A DNA stretch of 7,591 nt from Aquabacterium sp. (GTDB lineage: Bacteria; Pseudomonadota; Gammaproteobacteria; Burkholderiales; Burkholderiaceae_C): assembly GCA_030654555.1 (NCBI GenBank), contig JAURXG010000313.1, positions 1 through 7,591 on the forward strand, read 5' to 3'. Of the stretch, positions 7,512-7,591 are shown in pieces (position 1 is the stretch's first letter; every line of letters begins with the position of its first letter). Both the position numbers and the translations under genes were made by a program. Below the pieces are notes generated by a model. The model worked only from the letters and a program-made list of their open reading frames with translations. It did not search any database and had not been told where the DNA came from.

Positions 7512-7591
7512 GCAGGATCCTGTTCGCCCAGCAGTTGCAGATCGATCGCGTCACACAGGCAGTGCAGCACCAGCAGGTGGGTTTCCAGCAC
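7508..7591 (-). CDS. diaA: DiaA / phosphoheptose isomerase-type SIS protein, C-terminal fragment
   Basis: Only the last 27 codons and the TGA stop are inside the window; the gene continues past the right edge. The readable end, VLETHLLVLHCLCDAIDLQLLG and a few further residues, matches the C-terminal helix of DiaA and phosphoheptose isomerase-like SIS proteins. In E. coli DiaA binds DnaA and promotes timely replication initiation, while the related GmhA makes a heptose for lipopolysaccharide. The adjoining DolP-like lipoprotein favours DiaA, as this is the E. coli neighbour arrangement. The stop overlaps the next start by four bases. The choice between DiaA and GmhA needs the missing part. 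Confidence 0.8.
   Translation of the reverse strand: MLETHLLVLHCLCDAIDLQLLGEQDPA

Overview
The window looks like a piece of core chromosome from a high-GC betaproteobacterium. It most resembles the Burkholderiales group around Rubrivivax, Leptothrix and Aquabacterium. This placement is inferred from the very strong G/C bias at third codon positions and from gene order (yggS divergent from pilT-pilU; diaA followed by a BON-domain lipoprotein). No search was run. Genes cover almost all of it, with no non-coding stretch over 200 bases, and I saw no mobile element, CRISPR array, tRNA or rRNA.

Layout from left to right. Positions 1-151 are non-coding apart from a weak possible leftward promoter. 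Positions 152-2692 (minus) encode a large membrane protein: about seven transmembrane segments, then PAS, GGDEF and EAL domains, predicted to make and/or break down cyclic di-GMP. Directly upstream on the same strand, 2737-3432, is yggS, the PLP-homeostasis protein. These two genes probably form a leftward operon. Only 27 bases separate yggS from the divergent pilT (3460-4503), which is followed by pilU (4583-5719); both encode the retraction ATPases of type IV pili. A structured intergenic region follows, then a 3-hydroxyisobutyrate dehydrogenase-like oxidoreductase (5892-6779). That gene converges on a BON-domain outer-membrane lipoprotein of the DolP/YraP type (6882-7511, minus). The lipoprotein start overlaps by four bases the end of a DiaA/phosphoheptose isomerase-type SIS gene that runs off the right edge.

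How the genes fit together: pilT and pilU power pilus retraction, hence twitching, surface sensing and DNA uptake. The neighbouring sensor/GGDEF/EAL protein could adjust surface behaviour through cyclic di-GMP, but a direct link to the pilus is inference from proximity. The diaA-dolP pair belongs to a separate conserved neighbourhood linked to replication control and envelope integrity.

I found no clearly new system. The points most worth checking are: a valine in place of the conserved aspartate of the EAL-domain LKID motif in an otherwise intact protein; the unnamed seven-helix sensor region of the same protein; the very tight divergent spacer between yggS and pilT; a perfect 40-base direct repeat shared by pilT and pilU; and compact hairpins between pilT and pilU and after pilU.
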